Of a stretch of 48,386 nt of DNA, positions 24,601-33,583 are shown one piece after another. Location: positions 1-48,386 of the forward strand of contig JAUYAR010000150.1 in the NCBI GenBank assembly GCA_030693415.1. Reading direction: 5' to 3'. A model generated the notes under the pieces. The model ran no database searches. It was given only the letters and a program-made list of their open reading frames with translations, and had not been told where the DNA came from. The stretch comes from Candidatus Cloacimonadaceae bacterium (GTDB lineage Bacteria; Cloacimonadota; Cloacimonadia; Cloacimonadales; Cloacimonadaceae). Position 1 is the first letter of the stretch; the number at the start of each line of letters is the position of its first letter. The translations under genes and the position numbers were made by a program.

Positions 24601-26956
24601 TCAGTTGACCCTCGTCTTCGACGGCAACGTGAACTATCCCAGCGGACAAAACCTGATCCACATCCCCTTCACCACACCCTTTATGTATCTGAACGGACAA
24701 AACCTCGTGTTATTGGTAAACCGTCCCATGGACACCCAATACTTCAGTCCCTCGGATTTGTTTCTGACCCAGACCGTGGGAACGAACCGCGCCCGCAACG
24801 CCTATTCAGACGGCATCGCATACGATCCTGCCAATCCTCCCACCGCCACAGCAAGCGGAGCCTTCCCCAAAACATCCTTCTACATCGTCCCCGGAGGAGT
24901 GGGACACATCAACGGAACGGTCTATGGAGCCGGCGGAGCGCCGTTAGCCGGAGTTCTAATGCAATTTGCCACCGGCGGATATAGCGCAACTACCAACGCC
25001 CAGGGACTATATCAGATTCAAAACCTCATCACGGGCACCTATCAGGTAACCTTCAGCAAGTACGGATATATCAACCAGACCCAAACCGTTGAGATCTCGG
25101 AAGATGTGACCCTGACCCTGAATATCAACCTTGTCCAGATGCCGCAAGTGACCGTCGGCGGAACCATTCTTGCCAGCGACACCGGATTGGGACTTCCCGG
25201 AGCGGGGATATTCTTGCAGGGCTATGATAACTATAGCGGCACCACCAATACCCAGGGGCTCTTCAGCATACCCACCGTTTACGCGAATCAGACCTACAAT
25301 TATACCGTCATCTGCCCCGGCTATCAAAACGCCAGCGGTGTCATCAACGTGGGCAGCACAAACTATTCTTTCGGAAACATCATCTTAAGTGAGATCGCCT
25401 ACGCGCCCAGACAAGTGCAGGGTGAGATCATCAACAACAACACCCAAATCAGCCTCCAATGGCAGGCACCGGATCCCACCGCACTCGATCTGACTGAGAG
25501 CTTTGAAGGTGATTCCTTCCCGCCGGAAAGCTGGTCGAGGGTAATCAACAACAACGGTCCCGCCAACGCCAATGGAGTATTTCCCACTTGGTGCAGAACG
25601 GGTGGCATCACCATCGGCGGAAACCCAGTCAATCCCACGGACGGTAGCCATCAAGCCGGATTGTGGTGGAGCTATAGTCACCAGGATGAATGGTTGATGA
25701 CCCCCTCCTTCAACTGCCCCCCCGCAGCATATTTGAGGTTCGATTCCTATGTCTTTCTCGGTTCCACCAATGGCGATCACTACTATGTGAAAGTCTCCGC
25801 AAACGGAGGAACCACCTGGACGATCCTTTGGGATGCCTCAGCTCTGACCGGTGGATGGAACTACTATACCACGCCGATCAACATCAATCTCTCCATGTAT
25901 GAGGGACAGCAGATCAAGCTCGCCTGGCACGCGGATGATCCGCCTTCAAATGACGGTCTTTGGTATGTCTGGTTCATAGACGATATCTATGTCGGCAACG
26001 AAGTCGGCGCATTGCGTTTTGCCGCATCGGATTTCAGCAGGACTTCTGTAAGTTCCACCCGACCAAACACATCCATCGATGCCAGCCTTCCTTTGCGGCT
26101 CTCCAAAGATGTTAGACATGCGTATCCGCGCGTCGAGGGCAAATTCACCGCTACAAACGTCCAAAGCGGTGGTCGGTACAACAGCCGCGCCCTGATCGGC
26201 TACAAGGTCTGGCGTCTGACTGCGGGAATGGAGCAGAGCGAACAGACTTGGACTCTTCTGACCACGGCAACGATTCCAGGACAGACTCTTATTGACACCA
26301 ACTGGATGAATCTGCCAAACAACACCTATCGCTGGGCAGTCAGAGCAGTCTATACCTCAAACGTCATGTCCGTACCCGCTTTCTCCAATCAATTGGTCAA
26401 ACAAGTGGTCAGCGGATCCATCTCCGGCGTGGTGAGGACTCCTCAAACAGCACCGATTCAGGGAGCTACAATCACCGCGGGTGCATTTACCGCCACGACA
26501 AACACCTCCGGCGCCTACAGCTTGCTCGTCCCCGTCGGCACATACAGCGTCACCGCTTCCAAGACGGGATTCATTACCCTCACTGTCCATGACGTCCTCG
26601 TGAACACCAATCTTACTACCACGGTAAACTTCGTCCTTCACCCCGGATCAGCTACGGATGATGATTTGATGCCGGTTTATCATACGGAGCTGGGGGGGAA
26701 CTTCCCCAATCCCTTCAATCCCGAAACCACGATCAGCTACGCGGTCAAAGACCCCTCAGCCGTTTCTATCGGGATCTATAACGTCAAAGGGCAATTGGTG
26801 CGCACCCTGGTGAATAAAGAGCACAACAGCGGACGCTTTAGCGTCGTGTTCAATGGAAAGGACGATGCGGGCAAAAACATTGCCAGCGGCATCTATTTCT
26901 ACCGGATGACAGCTGGGAGCTTTGTCTCCACCAAAAAGATGATCCTCATGCAGTAG
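21671..26956 (+). CDS. Giant multidomain secreted adhesin-like protein with FlgD-like C-terminal sorting domain
   Basis: 1761 residues with a signal peptide at about 1-20. Two copies of a roughly 288-residue module occupy about 227-515 and 790-1078. Each starts NDLAA followed by a CARDB-like domain and continues into a segment containing PTKIW, PSTQLTLV and NRPMDTQYFSPSD. Between them are a choice-of-anchor D-like domain (MVNPSSHNYGTVLL, about 517-620) and a jelly-roll-like region. Then come two carboxypeptidase-regulatory-like domains (about 1080-1240), a choice-of-anchor J/cleaved-adhesin-like domain (about 1275-1440), a third regulatory-like domain (about 1580-1660), and NFPNPFNPETTISY leading to the sorting domain (about 1675-1761). 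It probably acts at the cell surface or is released. AAAGGAG precedes ATG 21671, and a terminator lies 27 bp after the stop. Confidence 0.9.
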   Translation: MKKILLINLMIAISLLCFAGIDEFYSFNATTGTYVPITGTPIPSIHSDDALSEAINIGFTFPYGENVYTVVRVSSNGWVGFGPTFAHSNLSNQLLSTEYRPLAAPLWDDISLSGGTAQYLVTGTAPNRIFTVQYQNARWNYSATNQFNFQVRLYETGKIDFIYGTYTGTPSNASASIGINMLPGGSTWIYSVTPGPPATVSQTTENISISAFPANGTIYEFLPLVAANNDLAAVGLLGDTTPSQGTPTNYTITVRNRGSNAQNVYQVKLVTSTGAELASIAGTPIAAGQTIDFTVTWTPATEGPLIIRGRVVLVGDQNPNNDQTQPLNITVMPEGMVVVTVGAGDQQAQIPVNMYWMNSLFETLYYPQELGMFGTVTALSFYNSFVTNLPNKPTKIWLGSTQNDNLAGGWIPSTQLTLVYDGNVNYPIGQNTITIPLQTPYTYAGGNLVMMVNRPMDTQYFSPSDVFYSQTVGTNRSLHIYSDGTQYFPENPPTGATPTGQFPKTTFHMTPIGPNPIFMVNPSSHNYGTVLLNSTHNRNFNVMNVGGGTLTITSIGIAGSEYMTLQNLPALPANLNTGQLLTFTARYNPTIAGNHTATITVNDHLRSGGRSTRDRLPNTIALTGSCVDPTITALPYLQNFDAVTAPALPVQWTTIVQSIAPAAGVTTSATTPYSAPNSALMTNSTDANASLIFVAPPYVNTINTNATRTKFYARSSGANFTLSVGVLTNPQIAATYIETQVITLSTTWTEYVVTFGGYTGTGRTIAFKHGLGGTNRSIFLDNIMLEYIPQNDLAALSITGNTTPSVGMLSNYSISIFNWGSNPQTTYQVKLFRTGDVELGSVAGPNINPGQTVVVAVPWTPTVEGATQVYGKVFLTGDQNNLNDQTPNFPVVVQPQGLMVLTIGSGNQTGRFPLDMYYMNSLFETLYYPAELGNTIGVIFGVGFYNNFATNLPNKPTKIWMGTTTQNDLSAGWIPSTQLTLVFDGNVNYPSGQNLIHIPFTTPFMYLNGQNLVLLVNRPMDTQYFSPSDLFLTQTVGTNRARNAYSDGIAYDPANPPTATASGAFPKTSFYIVPGGVGHINGTVYGAGGAPLAGVLMQFATGGYSATTNAQGLYQIQNLITGTYQVTFSKYGYINQTQTVEISEDVTLTLNINLVQMPQVTVGGTILASDTGLGLPGAGIFLQGYDNYSGTTNTQGLFSIPTVYANQTYNYTVICPGYQNASGVINVGSTNYSFGNIILSEIAYAPRQVQGEIINNNTQISLQWQAPDPTALDLTESFEGDSFPPESWSRVINNNGPANANGVFPTWCRTGGITIGGNPVNPTDGSHQAGLWWSYSHQDEWLMTPSFNCPPAAYLRFDSYVFLGSTNGDHYYVKVSANGGTTWTILWDASALTGGWNYYTTPININLSMYEGQQIKLAWHADDPPSNDGLWYVWFIDDIYVGNEVGALRFAASDFSRTSVSSTRPNTSIDASLPLRLSKDVRHAYPRVEGKFTATNVQSGGRYNSRALIGYKVWRLTAGMEQSEQTWTLLTTATIPGQTLIDTNWMNLPNNTYRWAVRAVYTSNVMSVPAFSNQLVKQVVSGSISGVVRTPQTAPIQGATITAGAFTATTNTSGAYSLLVPVGTYSVTASKTGFITLTVHDVLVNTNLTTTVNFVLHPGSATDDDLMPVYHTELGGNFPNPFNPETTISYAVKDPSAVSIGIYNVKGQLVRTLVNKEHNSGRFSVVFNGKDDAGKNIASGIYFYRMTAGSFVSTKKMILMQ

Positions 26957-26982
26957 TAGATTCTGCCTGAATCGATAATACC

Positions 26983-27012
26983 GCCCCGGACATTGTGTTC
27001 GGGGCTTTTTTT
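26983..27012 (+). terminator. Intrinsic terminator after the adhesin
   Basis: gccccgga (26983-26990) pairs with ttcggggc (26998-27005) around cattgtg and is followed by a run of eight T (27005 onward). Confidence 0.9.
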
Positions 27013-27030
27013 GGGAAAGAATTTGGCATT

Positions 27031-27048
27031 ACCGACGTCCCCGTCGGT
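27031..27048 (-). repeat. CCGACG hairpin, copy in central mosaic
   Basis: accgacgtccccgtcggt. Read on the minus strand the hairpin is followed by aatgcc rather than ttc-cat, so this copy lacks the apparent intron target tail. Confidence 0.8.
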
Positions 27049-27250
27049 TCACGCGCCCCAGCCCCAGATGTGGCTTGGATATGGTCTTTGTCTCCGTCGG
27101 TCACGGGTTTTCGTGTTCGCTCCACCCCGTGGACACACAACACAAAACCAAGTATGAGTCCGGTAGGACGGAACTGTGGTAGTGTGGGGGATCGGAATTC
27201 CCCACCCCATGATTTAACTCATAACAGGCTAACTCTTTGCAGACTCCTCC

Positions 27251-27268
27251 GCAGCATCGGCATGCTGC
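27251..27268. repeat. GCAGCAT palindrome (family B), copy 4
   Basis: gcagcatcggcatgctgc with the gctacat tail. It lies 35 bp from a family A palindrome, the same pairing seen at the right window end in the opposite orientation. Confidence 0.85.
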
Positions 27269-27303
27269 GCTACATCTTCTCCGCTGCTGCAGCTACCTCC
27301 TTA

Positions 27304-27361
27304 GCATTACGGAGTCAATACGGACTTAGTCCGTAATGAGTCCGTATTGATACCGTAATGC
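27304..27361 (-). repeat. ACGG palindrome (family A), copy 2
   Basis: Arms at 27304-27326 and 27339-27361 surround tagtccgtaatg. It is in reverse orientation relative to the copies at 456 and 47970. Its right edge lies at the truncation point of the VCBS pseudogene. Confidence 0.85.
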
Positions 27362-27364
27362 TAA

Positions 27365-28588
27365 GGGGGACTGCCGGATCTGCTGATCACCGGTCGTTGG
27401 GATCAGAACAGGTTTTCGACCTTATACCGGAACGACAACTTTGGGATTTTCAGCAATGTCAATGCGGGATTCCCCGGTCTGAGCAGTTCGTTTAGTGCCT
27501 GGGGGGATTACAACAATGACGGCAAGATCGATCTGATTCTTGCAGGCTATAACGGTACCGGATATCATAGCGCAGTGTATCAAAATAACTTCCCTGCTGT
27601 AAACACTGCTCCCTCTCCTCCTACTGTCGCATTTGATCATGTATCAAATAGGTTCTCCTTTTCGGGAGCATCGGATGACACCACTCCTTTTGCCGCGCTT
27701 ACATATAACCTTAGAATCGGCACGGGTCCGGGGTTGGGCGACGTGATATCACCTATGTCAAGCGCCAATGGCTTTCGCAGGATTGCTGCCAGAGGGAGAA
27801 AGGAATATCTGTTCAACCCACAGCCTGGAGTTACATACTATGCTTCAGCTCAAACGATCGACAACGGTTTTCTGGGTTCAGTTTTTGGTAATGAGATCAT
27901 GTTTGTCGTCCAAGATCAACTGATTGACTATTGCGGACCGATCACCCTGGATTTTGGCTCTGTATATCTAAATAATACTCCTGCTCCAGAATATGCCAAT
28001 CTGGTAAACATCGGAAACGAAGCGATTGTGCTAAATTCTATTACACTACAGTCTGGATACTCTGTCTTTGAAGTTATCAATCAAGATGTTCCGATAACAG
28101 TTCCACCCGGTTCTTCCTATGCCATCGGGATAACTTTCACACCTATGACCGAAGGGATCGTGAGCGATAGTTTGATCATTGCCAGTAATGCCACAAACCA
28201 TCCCCAATTGACTTTTGCCCTCACCGGCAGAGGCGTTTCCTCTCCCCCCGATTCAGTGCAAAATCTGCAAATAGCCATGATCGGTGCGGACGCGCATCTA
28301 TCCTGGGATGCGGTATTATCCACCACCACTGGAGATCCCATTGAAGTGAACCGATATCTCGTATTATTTGATCAACTGCCTGATAATCAACATTTTGGGT
28401 ATCTGACAAATACTACCGCATTGAACTTTATCCACTTAGGAGTTGGTCAATTCAGCCCGTCATGTTTCTACCGGATAGTAGCTCTGATTCTATATGATAG
28501 AGAGGATGCTCTATGGTTGGATGAGATTTCCGCGAAACAAATCCCTGTTTCATTACTGGAAGTGCAAAGACATCTGGGAAGAAAATAA
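27365..28588 (+). pseudogene. 5'-truncated VCBS/FG-GAP and choice-of-anchor D protein
   Basis: The open frame begins right after an in-frame TAA at 27362-27364 inside the repeat. From 27371 it encodes LPDLLITGRWDQNRFS..., then WGDYNNDGKIDLILAGYNG, a VCBS/FG-GAP calcium-binding-type repeat. No start codon or signal peptide precedes it; the first GTG (27575) lies in the middle of the domain. A choice-of-anchor D-like domain follows (GPITLDFGSVYLNNT) and then an FN3-like tail (NLQIAMIGADAHLSWD). There is no FlgD-like sorting domain at the end (LEVQRHLGRK). It looks like the C-terminal part of a larger secreted protein whose front half was lost at the repeat. Confidence 0.85.
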
Positions 28589-28860
28589 GCTCATACTAAA
28601 TTAACTAAATTTATCTTTGATGTGTGGTTTGCACATCTTGAACCCTAGGTTTAATTCAAAACTCCGCAGCGAGTTTCAGGCGGCAATACTAAGCTCTTGA
28701 TCGGCGAAGTTTTAAGGCAGAGCACCACTCTAAGTTCTGAGTTTCTTCACCCTCCACTTTTCACCTTTCCTCCACGATCTGACCGCTCCCTCAAGCTCCA
28801 CCTCTTTTTTAGTTGACAATTAGCCATGGCATGATTTGTTGGGCTAAATTGGATAAAAAT
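28589..28860 (+). promoter_or_regulatory. Intergenic region with pyrimidine tract and TTGACA ahead of ABC operon
   Basis: No gene. A CT-rich tract (about 28735-28806) ends in cctcttttttag and TTGACA at 28813-28818. CTAAAT begins 25 nt after the box. This is the same arrangement as ahead of lepA and lepB, though the pyrimidine tract shares composition rather than exact sequence. Confidence 0.45.
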
Positions 28861-29541
28861 ATGGAGATTATCAGCACCCGAGATCTGATCAAGGATTATG
28901 ACCTGGGAAAGGTGAAAGTCCGCGCTTTGAGCGGAGTCGATATGACTATCGCGAGGGGGGAGTTTGTCGCCATTATGGGTCCCTCCGGATCGGGGAAAAG
29001 CACTCTGATGCATATCATTGGGTGTCTGGACAGTCCTTCGACGGGAGATTATCTTTTGGAAGGGGAGATGGTGAGCGCGATGCCAAAATCAGCGCTGGCT
29101 TCGATCCGCAACAAAAAGATCGGCTTTGTGTTCCAATCCTTCAACCTGCTTCCGCATCTGAGCTTACTCAAAAACGTGGAGCTGCCGCTGATGTATAGCG
29201 GCATGAATCCTTCACGCAGAAAAGAAAAGGCAAGATGGATCATCGAAAGCGTGGGGCTCAGCGACCGCATCAAACACAAGCCATCGGAGCTTTCCGGCGG
29301 GCAGAGACAACGCGTTGCGATCGCCAGAGCGATCGTGAACGACCCCACCATCCTTTTGGCGGACGAACCCACCGGAAATCTCGATTCCCAAGCCGGAGGA
29401 GATATCCTGGAGATATTTTCCCAGCTTCACCGCAATGGAAACACCGTGATCATCGTCACCCACGATCCCGCCGTCGCCGCTCGTGCCGATCGTATCATCC
29501 GCATCATGGATGGAAGGATTGAAAGTGGCGATTCAGCTTAG
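28861..29541 (+). CDS. MacB/LolD-type ABC transporter ATP-binding protein
   Basis: 226 residues. [23 protein letters not shown] is the usual opening, Walker [10 protein letters not shown] is at about 40-48, the signature [15 protein letters not shown] near 140, and Walker [14 protein letters not shown] near 161, followed by the H-loop IIVTHD. The type VII (MacB/LolCDE/FtsE-like) group couples ATP hydrolysis to periplasmic work such as lipoprotein or peptide export. The partner permease overlaps its end. ATG 28861 is preceded by GGA at about 9 nt. Confidence 0.92.
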   Translation: MEIISTRDLIKDYDLGKVKVRALSGVDMTIARGEFVAIMGPSGSGKSTLMHIIGCLDSPSTGDYLLEGEMVSAMPKSALASIRNKKIGFVFQSFNLLPHLSLLKNVELPLMYSGMNPSRRKEKARWIIESVGLSDRIKHKPSELSGGQRQRVAIARAIVNDPTILLADEPTGNLDSQAGGDILEIFSQLHRNGNTVIIVTHDPAVAARADRIIRIMDGRIESGDSA

Positions 29542-30760
29542 AGAATCCATCAGCATCGGCTTGGCGGACATCATGACCCGCAAAGTGCGCAGCGCCGTCA
29601 CCGTGATCGGAATCATCCTTGGAGTGATGTGCATCATGGTAGTGCTGGCAATCGTGAACGGCATGAACCAATCTACCCTGAGTTGGATGTCGGAACGGGG
29701 CGGTTTGAACAAAATCGAGGTCAATCGCAATTGGAGCTATGATTTCAGCCGCGGGGGCGATGCCAGTTTTGACCTGCGGGAGATCAATTATATCCGCAGC
29801 CAGATCCCATCCGCAGAGGCTTTCAATCCCCAGGTGCAGCTTCGAGACGGTGTCGTTTTACGTGGCGATCTCAGCTATCAGGGATCGGTCATTGGAGTGA
29901 TGCCGGACATGATGATCGTGGAAGATTGGCAGGTGGACAAAGGCAGATTCTTTTCCAACGTCGATATGGATCTGCACAACAACGTCATAGTATTGGGCTC
30001 GACCATGAATCGCGAACTCTTTGGCTCGCGCAATTCCCTTGGCGAATACGTGGTTTTGAAGAAACAAAAGCTGATGGTTGTGGGCGTGCTCGATGAAAAA
30101 TACTGGCAAAACCAAGGTGGGAGCGGAGCCTTTGGAGACAACGCCCTGGAATATCTGAACCGGCGTGCCTTTGTTCCGATCTCCACGATGCTGAGTAAGC
30201 TTAGCCCGGGTGAAAGAATCAGCAGCATCGAAATCAAAGCATCCAGCCCCGATGCCGCTAAGGAACTGAGACAGAAACTGGAAGGCATCATCCTCAACCT
30301 CAAGGGCGGCAAGCGTTTGTTCACGGTCAGTTCCGCTCAGGAAGAGCTTGATCAAATGAAACAAAACACGATGATCTTCTCGGCTGTTTTCATCCTGATC
30401 GCTGTCATATCACTGCTGGTGGGAGGAATCGTGATCATGAACATCATGTTGGCATCGATCAAGGAACGCACCCGCGAGATCGGAGTTCGCATCGCTGTCG
30501 GAGCACGCAGTTTTGACGTATTTGTCCAGTTTTTGGTGCAGACGGTTTTGATCACGGGGTTAGGCGGAGTTTTGGGTGTTATCTTAGGTTTGGGCATCCT
30601 CGGAGCGGTGGGAGATTATTTGAACATCAAGGTTGCGGCATCGGTATCGATGATTTTTGTGGCGCTTATCGTTTCGGTGGGCGTGGGTTTGGGATTTGGC
30701 ATCATGCCTGCATATCGTGCCAGCCGCCTCGATCCAGTCGTAGCGTTGAGAGAGGAATAA
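29525..30760 (+). CDS. MacB-type ABC transporter permease
   Basis: About 411 residues with four membrane segments: one after RKVRSAVTVIGIILGVMCIM, a large extracytoplasmic MacB-PCD-like domain (about 60-270), then three C-terminal segments in an FtsX domain with NIMLASIKERTREIGVRIAVGA. The C terminus PAYRASRLDPVVALREE is a classic MacB ending. I prefer GTG 29525, 7-8 nt after GGAAGG; ATG 29510 is an alternative. Either way it overlaps the ATPase gene. The substrate is unknown, and no HlyD-like adaptor is adjacent. Confidence 0.9.
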   Translation: MAIQLRESISIGLADIMTRKVRSAVTVIGIILGVMCIMVVLAIVNGMNQSTLSWMSERGGLNKIEVNRNWSYDFSRGGDASFDLREINYIRSQIPSAEAFNPQVQLRDGVVLRGDLSYQGSVIGVMPDMMIVEDWQVDKGRFFSNVDMDLHNNVIVLGSTMNRELFGSRNSLGEYVVLKKQKLMVVGVLDEKYWQNQGGSGAFGDNALEYLNRRAFVPISTMLSKLSPGERISSIEIKASSPDAAKELRQKLEGIILNLKGGKRLFTVSSAQEELDQMKQNTMIFSAVFILIAVISLLVGGIVIMNIMLASIKERTREIGVRIAVGARSFDVFVQFLVQTVLITGLGGVLGVILGLGILGAVGDYLNIKVAASVSMIFVALIVSVGVGLGFGIMPAYRASRLDPVVALREE

Positions 30761-30763
30761 CCG

Positions 30764-31837
30764 ATGACCAAAAAGAAGTTTCAGCCATTCAGCAGCTTGA
30801 TCGATTCGATCATGTCCTATCTGCGGACTGTGATCGCCGATACCAAACGCACTTGGGAACATTTGCAGAACCCCCGCAAGCGGAAACTGATCCTGAAAAA
30901 CGTATCACATTTCTTCCACACGCTCTATGTGCGGATCACCACGGAAGGTGTGCTGAAGGAATCAGCATCGCTCACCTATATCACGATTTTGGGCTTTCTG
31001 CCCTTTATCACTTTCATATTTTTGATCGCTCCCGATCTTCCCTTTTTGAATCTCAAGGAGAAGTTTCAGACCGTTGTGGCAAACAACTTTTTCCCTGGTT
31101 CGGCTCAGGCGATCATCCAGTTTTTTGACGAAATGATGGCGCGGCGTTCGGGTTTCAATGTCTTCAATTTCATCATCCTGCTGGTAACTTCCTATTCTCT
31201 GTTCAAAGTGATCCGGGATACCTTCGATCGCATTCTCAGCCTGCAATTCCGTTATTCGCAAGATCTGCTTTCACAGATAATCAAGTTTTCCGGCACTGTG
31301 ATCTTTGGTCTCTTCATCATGATCCTGCTCTTTTCCAGCAGCTCGCTGCCGATCATTTCGATGATGCTGCGCCTGCCCGGGTTGCAGTATCTGATGTATG
31401 TCATCCCTTTTGTGTTGCAGTTTTTGGCGATGTTGTTTTTATACATGCTGCTACCTACGATCCGGATCAAACGGAGTTCGCTGTTCAGAGGAGCGTTTTG
31501 GACGACTGTGGTGTGGGTTGTGGCAAAATCCGGTTTCGATTTCTATATCTACCGGCTCACCAACATCCAGGCAATCTATGGAGTGATGGCGGCACTACCC
31601 ATCTTTCTAATGTGGATATATATCAATTGGGTGATCATCCTCGGTGGCATCGTGTTAGTCTCCGTGATCGAAAACAAGGATTATTCCAAACGGCTCAAGG
31701 AAGATCCCAAGAAAGTGCTGCGCCTGACCGTGGAAATGTATAGCAACGAGAAAATCAACACCCGCATCGAGAGCTATTTGAAAAGTAGCGAACTTAAGAA
31801 TTTAACAAAAATTATAGATGAAGAAGAGGAAACATGA
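30764..31837 (+). CDS. YihY/BrkB family inner-membrane protein
   Basis: 357 residues with about six hydrophobic segments. KESASLTYITILGFLPFITF (about residues 63-82) is the family hallmark near the first segment, and VMAALPIFLMWIYINWVIILGG is the conserved late pair. The C-terminal tail is soluble and charged (KIIDEEEET). The family was once taken for RNase BN, wrongly, and its role is unsettled. It sits in an operon between a MacB-like permease and purH, with a 3-nt gap upstream and an ATGA overlap downstream. Confidence 0.9.
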   Translation: MTKKKFQPFSSLIDSIMSYLRTVIADTKRTWEHLQNPRKRKLILKNVSHFFHTLYVRITTEGVLKESASLTYITILGFLPFITFIFLIAPDLPFLNLKEKFQTVVANNFFPGSAQAIIQFFDEMMARRSGFNVFNFIILLVTSYSLFKVIRDTFDRILSLQFRYSQDLLSQIIKFSGTVIFGLFIMILLFSSSSLPIISMMLRLPGLQYLMYVIPFVLQFLAMLFLYMLLPTIRIKRSSLFRGAFWTTVVWVVAKSGFDFYIYRLTNIQAIYGVMAALPIFLMWIYINWVIILGGIVLVSVIENKDYSKRLKEDPKKVLRLTVEMYSNEKINTRIESYLKSSELKNLTKIIDEEEET

Positions 31838-33381
31838 AAAAGTATGCCCTGATCAGCGTGAGCGACAAATCCGGGATCGAGCTACTCGCAACCGAGTTGC
31901 ACAGCCTGGGTTATAGTATCCTTTCAACCTCAAACACTGCCAAACACCTGCGCCAGTTTTGTCCAGATGTGGTGGAAGTCTCGGATCTCACCGGATTCCC
32001 AGAGATATTGGACGGAAGGGTGAAGACTCTGCATCCTGTGATCTACGCGGGAATATTGGCAGACCGCAACAACGTGGAGCACGCAAAGACTCTGCAGGAA
32101 TTGAATATCGAACACATCGACGTGGTGGTGGTAAATCTCTATCCCTTTGCCCAGATACGGCTTCATGAGGGTTCCACCCAAGCGGAGATCATCGAAAACA
32201 TCGATATTGGAGGTCCTTCGCTCATCCGAGCCGCGGCGAAGAACTATCAAAATGTGGTGGTGCTCACCGACCCCAAGGACTATCTCCCCACGATCGAACA
32301 CCTGCGGCATGGTGGAATGCTGACCCCTGATTTCAGCGTCGAATTGGCACAAAAAGCCTTTGCCATGGTCTCGCATTATGATGCGGATATAGCTGATTAT
32401 TTTGCCGGATTGCGGGATCAGGAAAAGCCGGAACGCAATGTGCCGCCATTCTTTGATCTTTCCTGCTCGCTCAACATGGCGATGCGTTATGGCGAGAATC
32501 CACATCAAATGGCGGGCTTTTATGTGAACAAACGCAAGGGCTGGGATATCCTGCACGGCAAGAATCTCTCCTTCAACAATCTCTTGGATATCGATTCCTC
32601 ACTGCGGGCGGTGCGCCTCTTCGAAGAGCCCACCGTGGTCATCACCAAACATTGCAATCCCTGTGGCATCGGCTGCGGTTTCAGCCTCAGCGATGCCTAC
32701 CGCAAAGCCTTTGCTACAGATACGATATCACCCTTTGGCGGGATCGTGATCGTGAATAGAAGCTTGGATCTGGAAACCGCGGTGCAGATCAACCGCATCT
32801 TCACGGAGATCATCATCGCGCCGGGTTATGAGCCTGGAGTTCTGGACATCCTGAAGAAAAAGAAAGACCGTCGCTTGATCCAGTATGATCCGCAACTGCT
32901 TGTCCGTCCCAGCAATCCGATGGAGATCAAGACCCTGGGCTGGGGCTATTTGCTGCAGGAATGGGATCTGGTGGATGAGCCGATCAACATTATGAAAGTG
33001 GTGACCCAGCGCCAGCCCAGCCAGGAAGAATTCGCGGCTTTGGTCTTTGGCTGGAAAGTGGTTTCCATCCTGCGTTCAAATGCCATCGCGCTGACCAGCA
33101 AGGACGGAACTCTGGGGCTGGGGATAGGACAAACCAGCCGCATCGATTCCACCACCTTTGCTCTTTACAAAGCGCAAAAGTTCAATCATGATCTCAGCAA
33201 AGCCATTTGCGCTTCGGACGGCTTCTTCCCATATCGGGATTCCATCGACGAACTCTATCGCCAGGGGATCAAAGCCGTCATCCAGCCAGGTGGCTCAAAA
33301 GCCGATCCAGAGGTCATCAAAGCCTGCGACGAGCTGGATATGGCAATGGTTTTCACCGGCTACCGGCACTTTAGGCACTAA
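31834..33381 (+). CDS. purH: Bifunctional AICAR transformylase / IMP cyclohydrolase
   Basis: Catalyses the last two steps of IMP synthesis. The N-terminal MGS-like cyclohydrolase domain (KKYALISVSDKSGIELLA, GRVKTLHPVIYAGIL, VVVNLYPF, NIDIGGPSLIRAAAKN) is followed by the transformylase (LRYGENPHQ-like MRYGENPHQMAG, ITKHCNPCGIGCG, and SDGFFPYRDSID near the end). At 515 residues it is the standard length. ATG 31834 overlaps the stop of the membrane protein gene (ATGA), so expression is tied to the ABC-YihY operon. No other pur gene is in the window. Confidence 0.97.
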   Translation: MKKYALISVSDKSGIELLATELHSLGYSILSTSNTAKHLRQFCPDVVEVSDLTGFPEILDGRVKTLHPVIYAGILADRNNVEHAKTLQELNIEHIDVVVVNLYPFAQIRLHEGSTQAEIIENIDIGGPSLIRAAAKNYQNVVVLTDPKDYLPTIEHLRHGGMLTPDFSVELAQKAFAMVSHYDADIADYFAGLRDQEKPERNVPPFFDLSCSLNMAMRYGENPHQMAGFYVNKRKGWDILHGKNLSFNNLLDIDSSLRAVRLFEEPTVVITKHCNPCGIGCGFSLSDAYRKAFATDTISPFGGIVIVNRSLDLETAVQINRIFTEIIIAPGYEPGVLDILKKKKDRRLIQYDPQLLVRPSNPMEIKTLGWGYLLQEWDLVDEPINIMKVVTQRQPSQEEFAALVFGWKVVSILRSNAIALTSKDGTLGLGIGQTSRIDSTTFALYKAQKFNHDLSKAICASDGFFPYRDSIDELYRQGIKAVIQPGGSKADPEVIKACDELDMAMVFTGYRHFRH

Positions 33382-33430
33382 AATTGTTTGACAGATTGAG
33401 CGCTCTGAAAAAGCTGACCTTTCCTTGCGC

Positions 33431-33524
33431 GGAGATGTGTCCGAGTTGGCTGAAGGAGCACGATTGGAAATCGTGTGTATGTGCAAAACGCGTACCCTGG
33501 GTTCGAATCCCAGCATCTCCGCCA
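33431..33524 (+). tRNA. tRNA-Ser(GGA), CCA encoded
   Basis: The acceptor ggagatg pairs with catctcc. The anticodon stem cacga/tcgtg frames loop ttGGAaa with anticodon GGA at 33466-33468, reading UCC and UCU. A long variable arm (about 33476-33496) is typical of class II serine tRNAs, and the T-arm contains gttcgaatcc. The 3' GCCA is encoded. TTGACA lies 37 bp upstream of the 5' end (33388-33393). Confidence 0.97.
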
Positions 33525-33583
33525 TCAGTTTTTCCACTTGATGGCAATCAATCCCTTTCGCACAAGACAGGAGTATTTTAGAC

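Larger units (their letters stand above)
27013..27364. other. Repeat mosaic between adhesin and truncated VCBS gene
   Basis: No credible gene. It contains a CCGACG hairpin, a 'gggatcggaattccccacc' stretch resembling the right window end, a family B palindrome and a family A palindrome. These are the same ingredients as 127-1019 and 47940-48271. Confidence 0.75.

Noticed and set aside
26995-27336. 113-codon ORF after the adhesin
   Set aside because: It starts inside the terminator and is made of CCGACG and GCAGCAT repeats.
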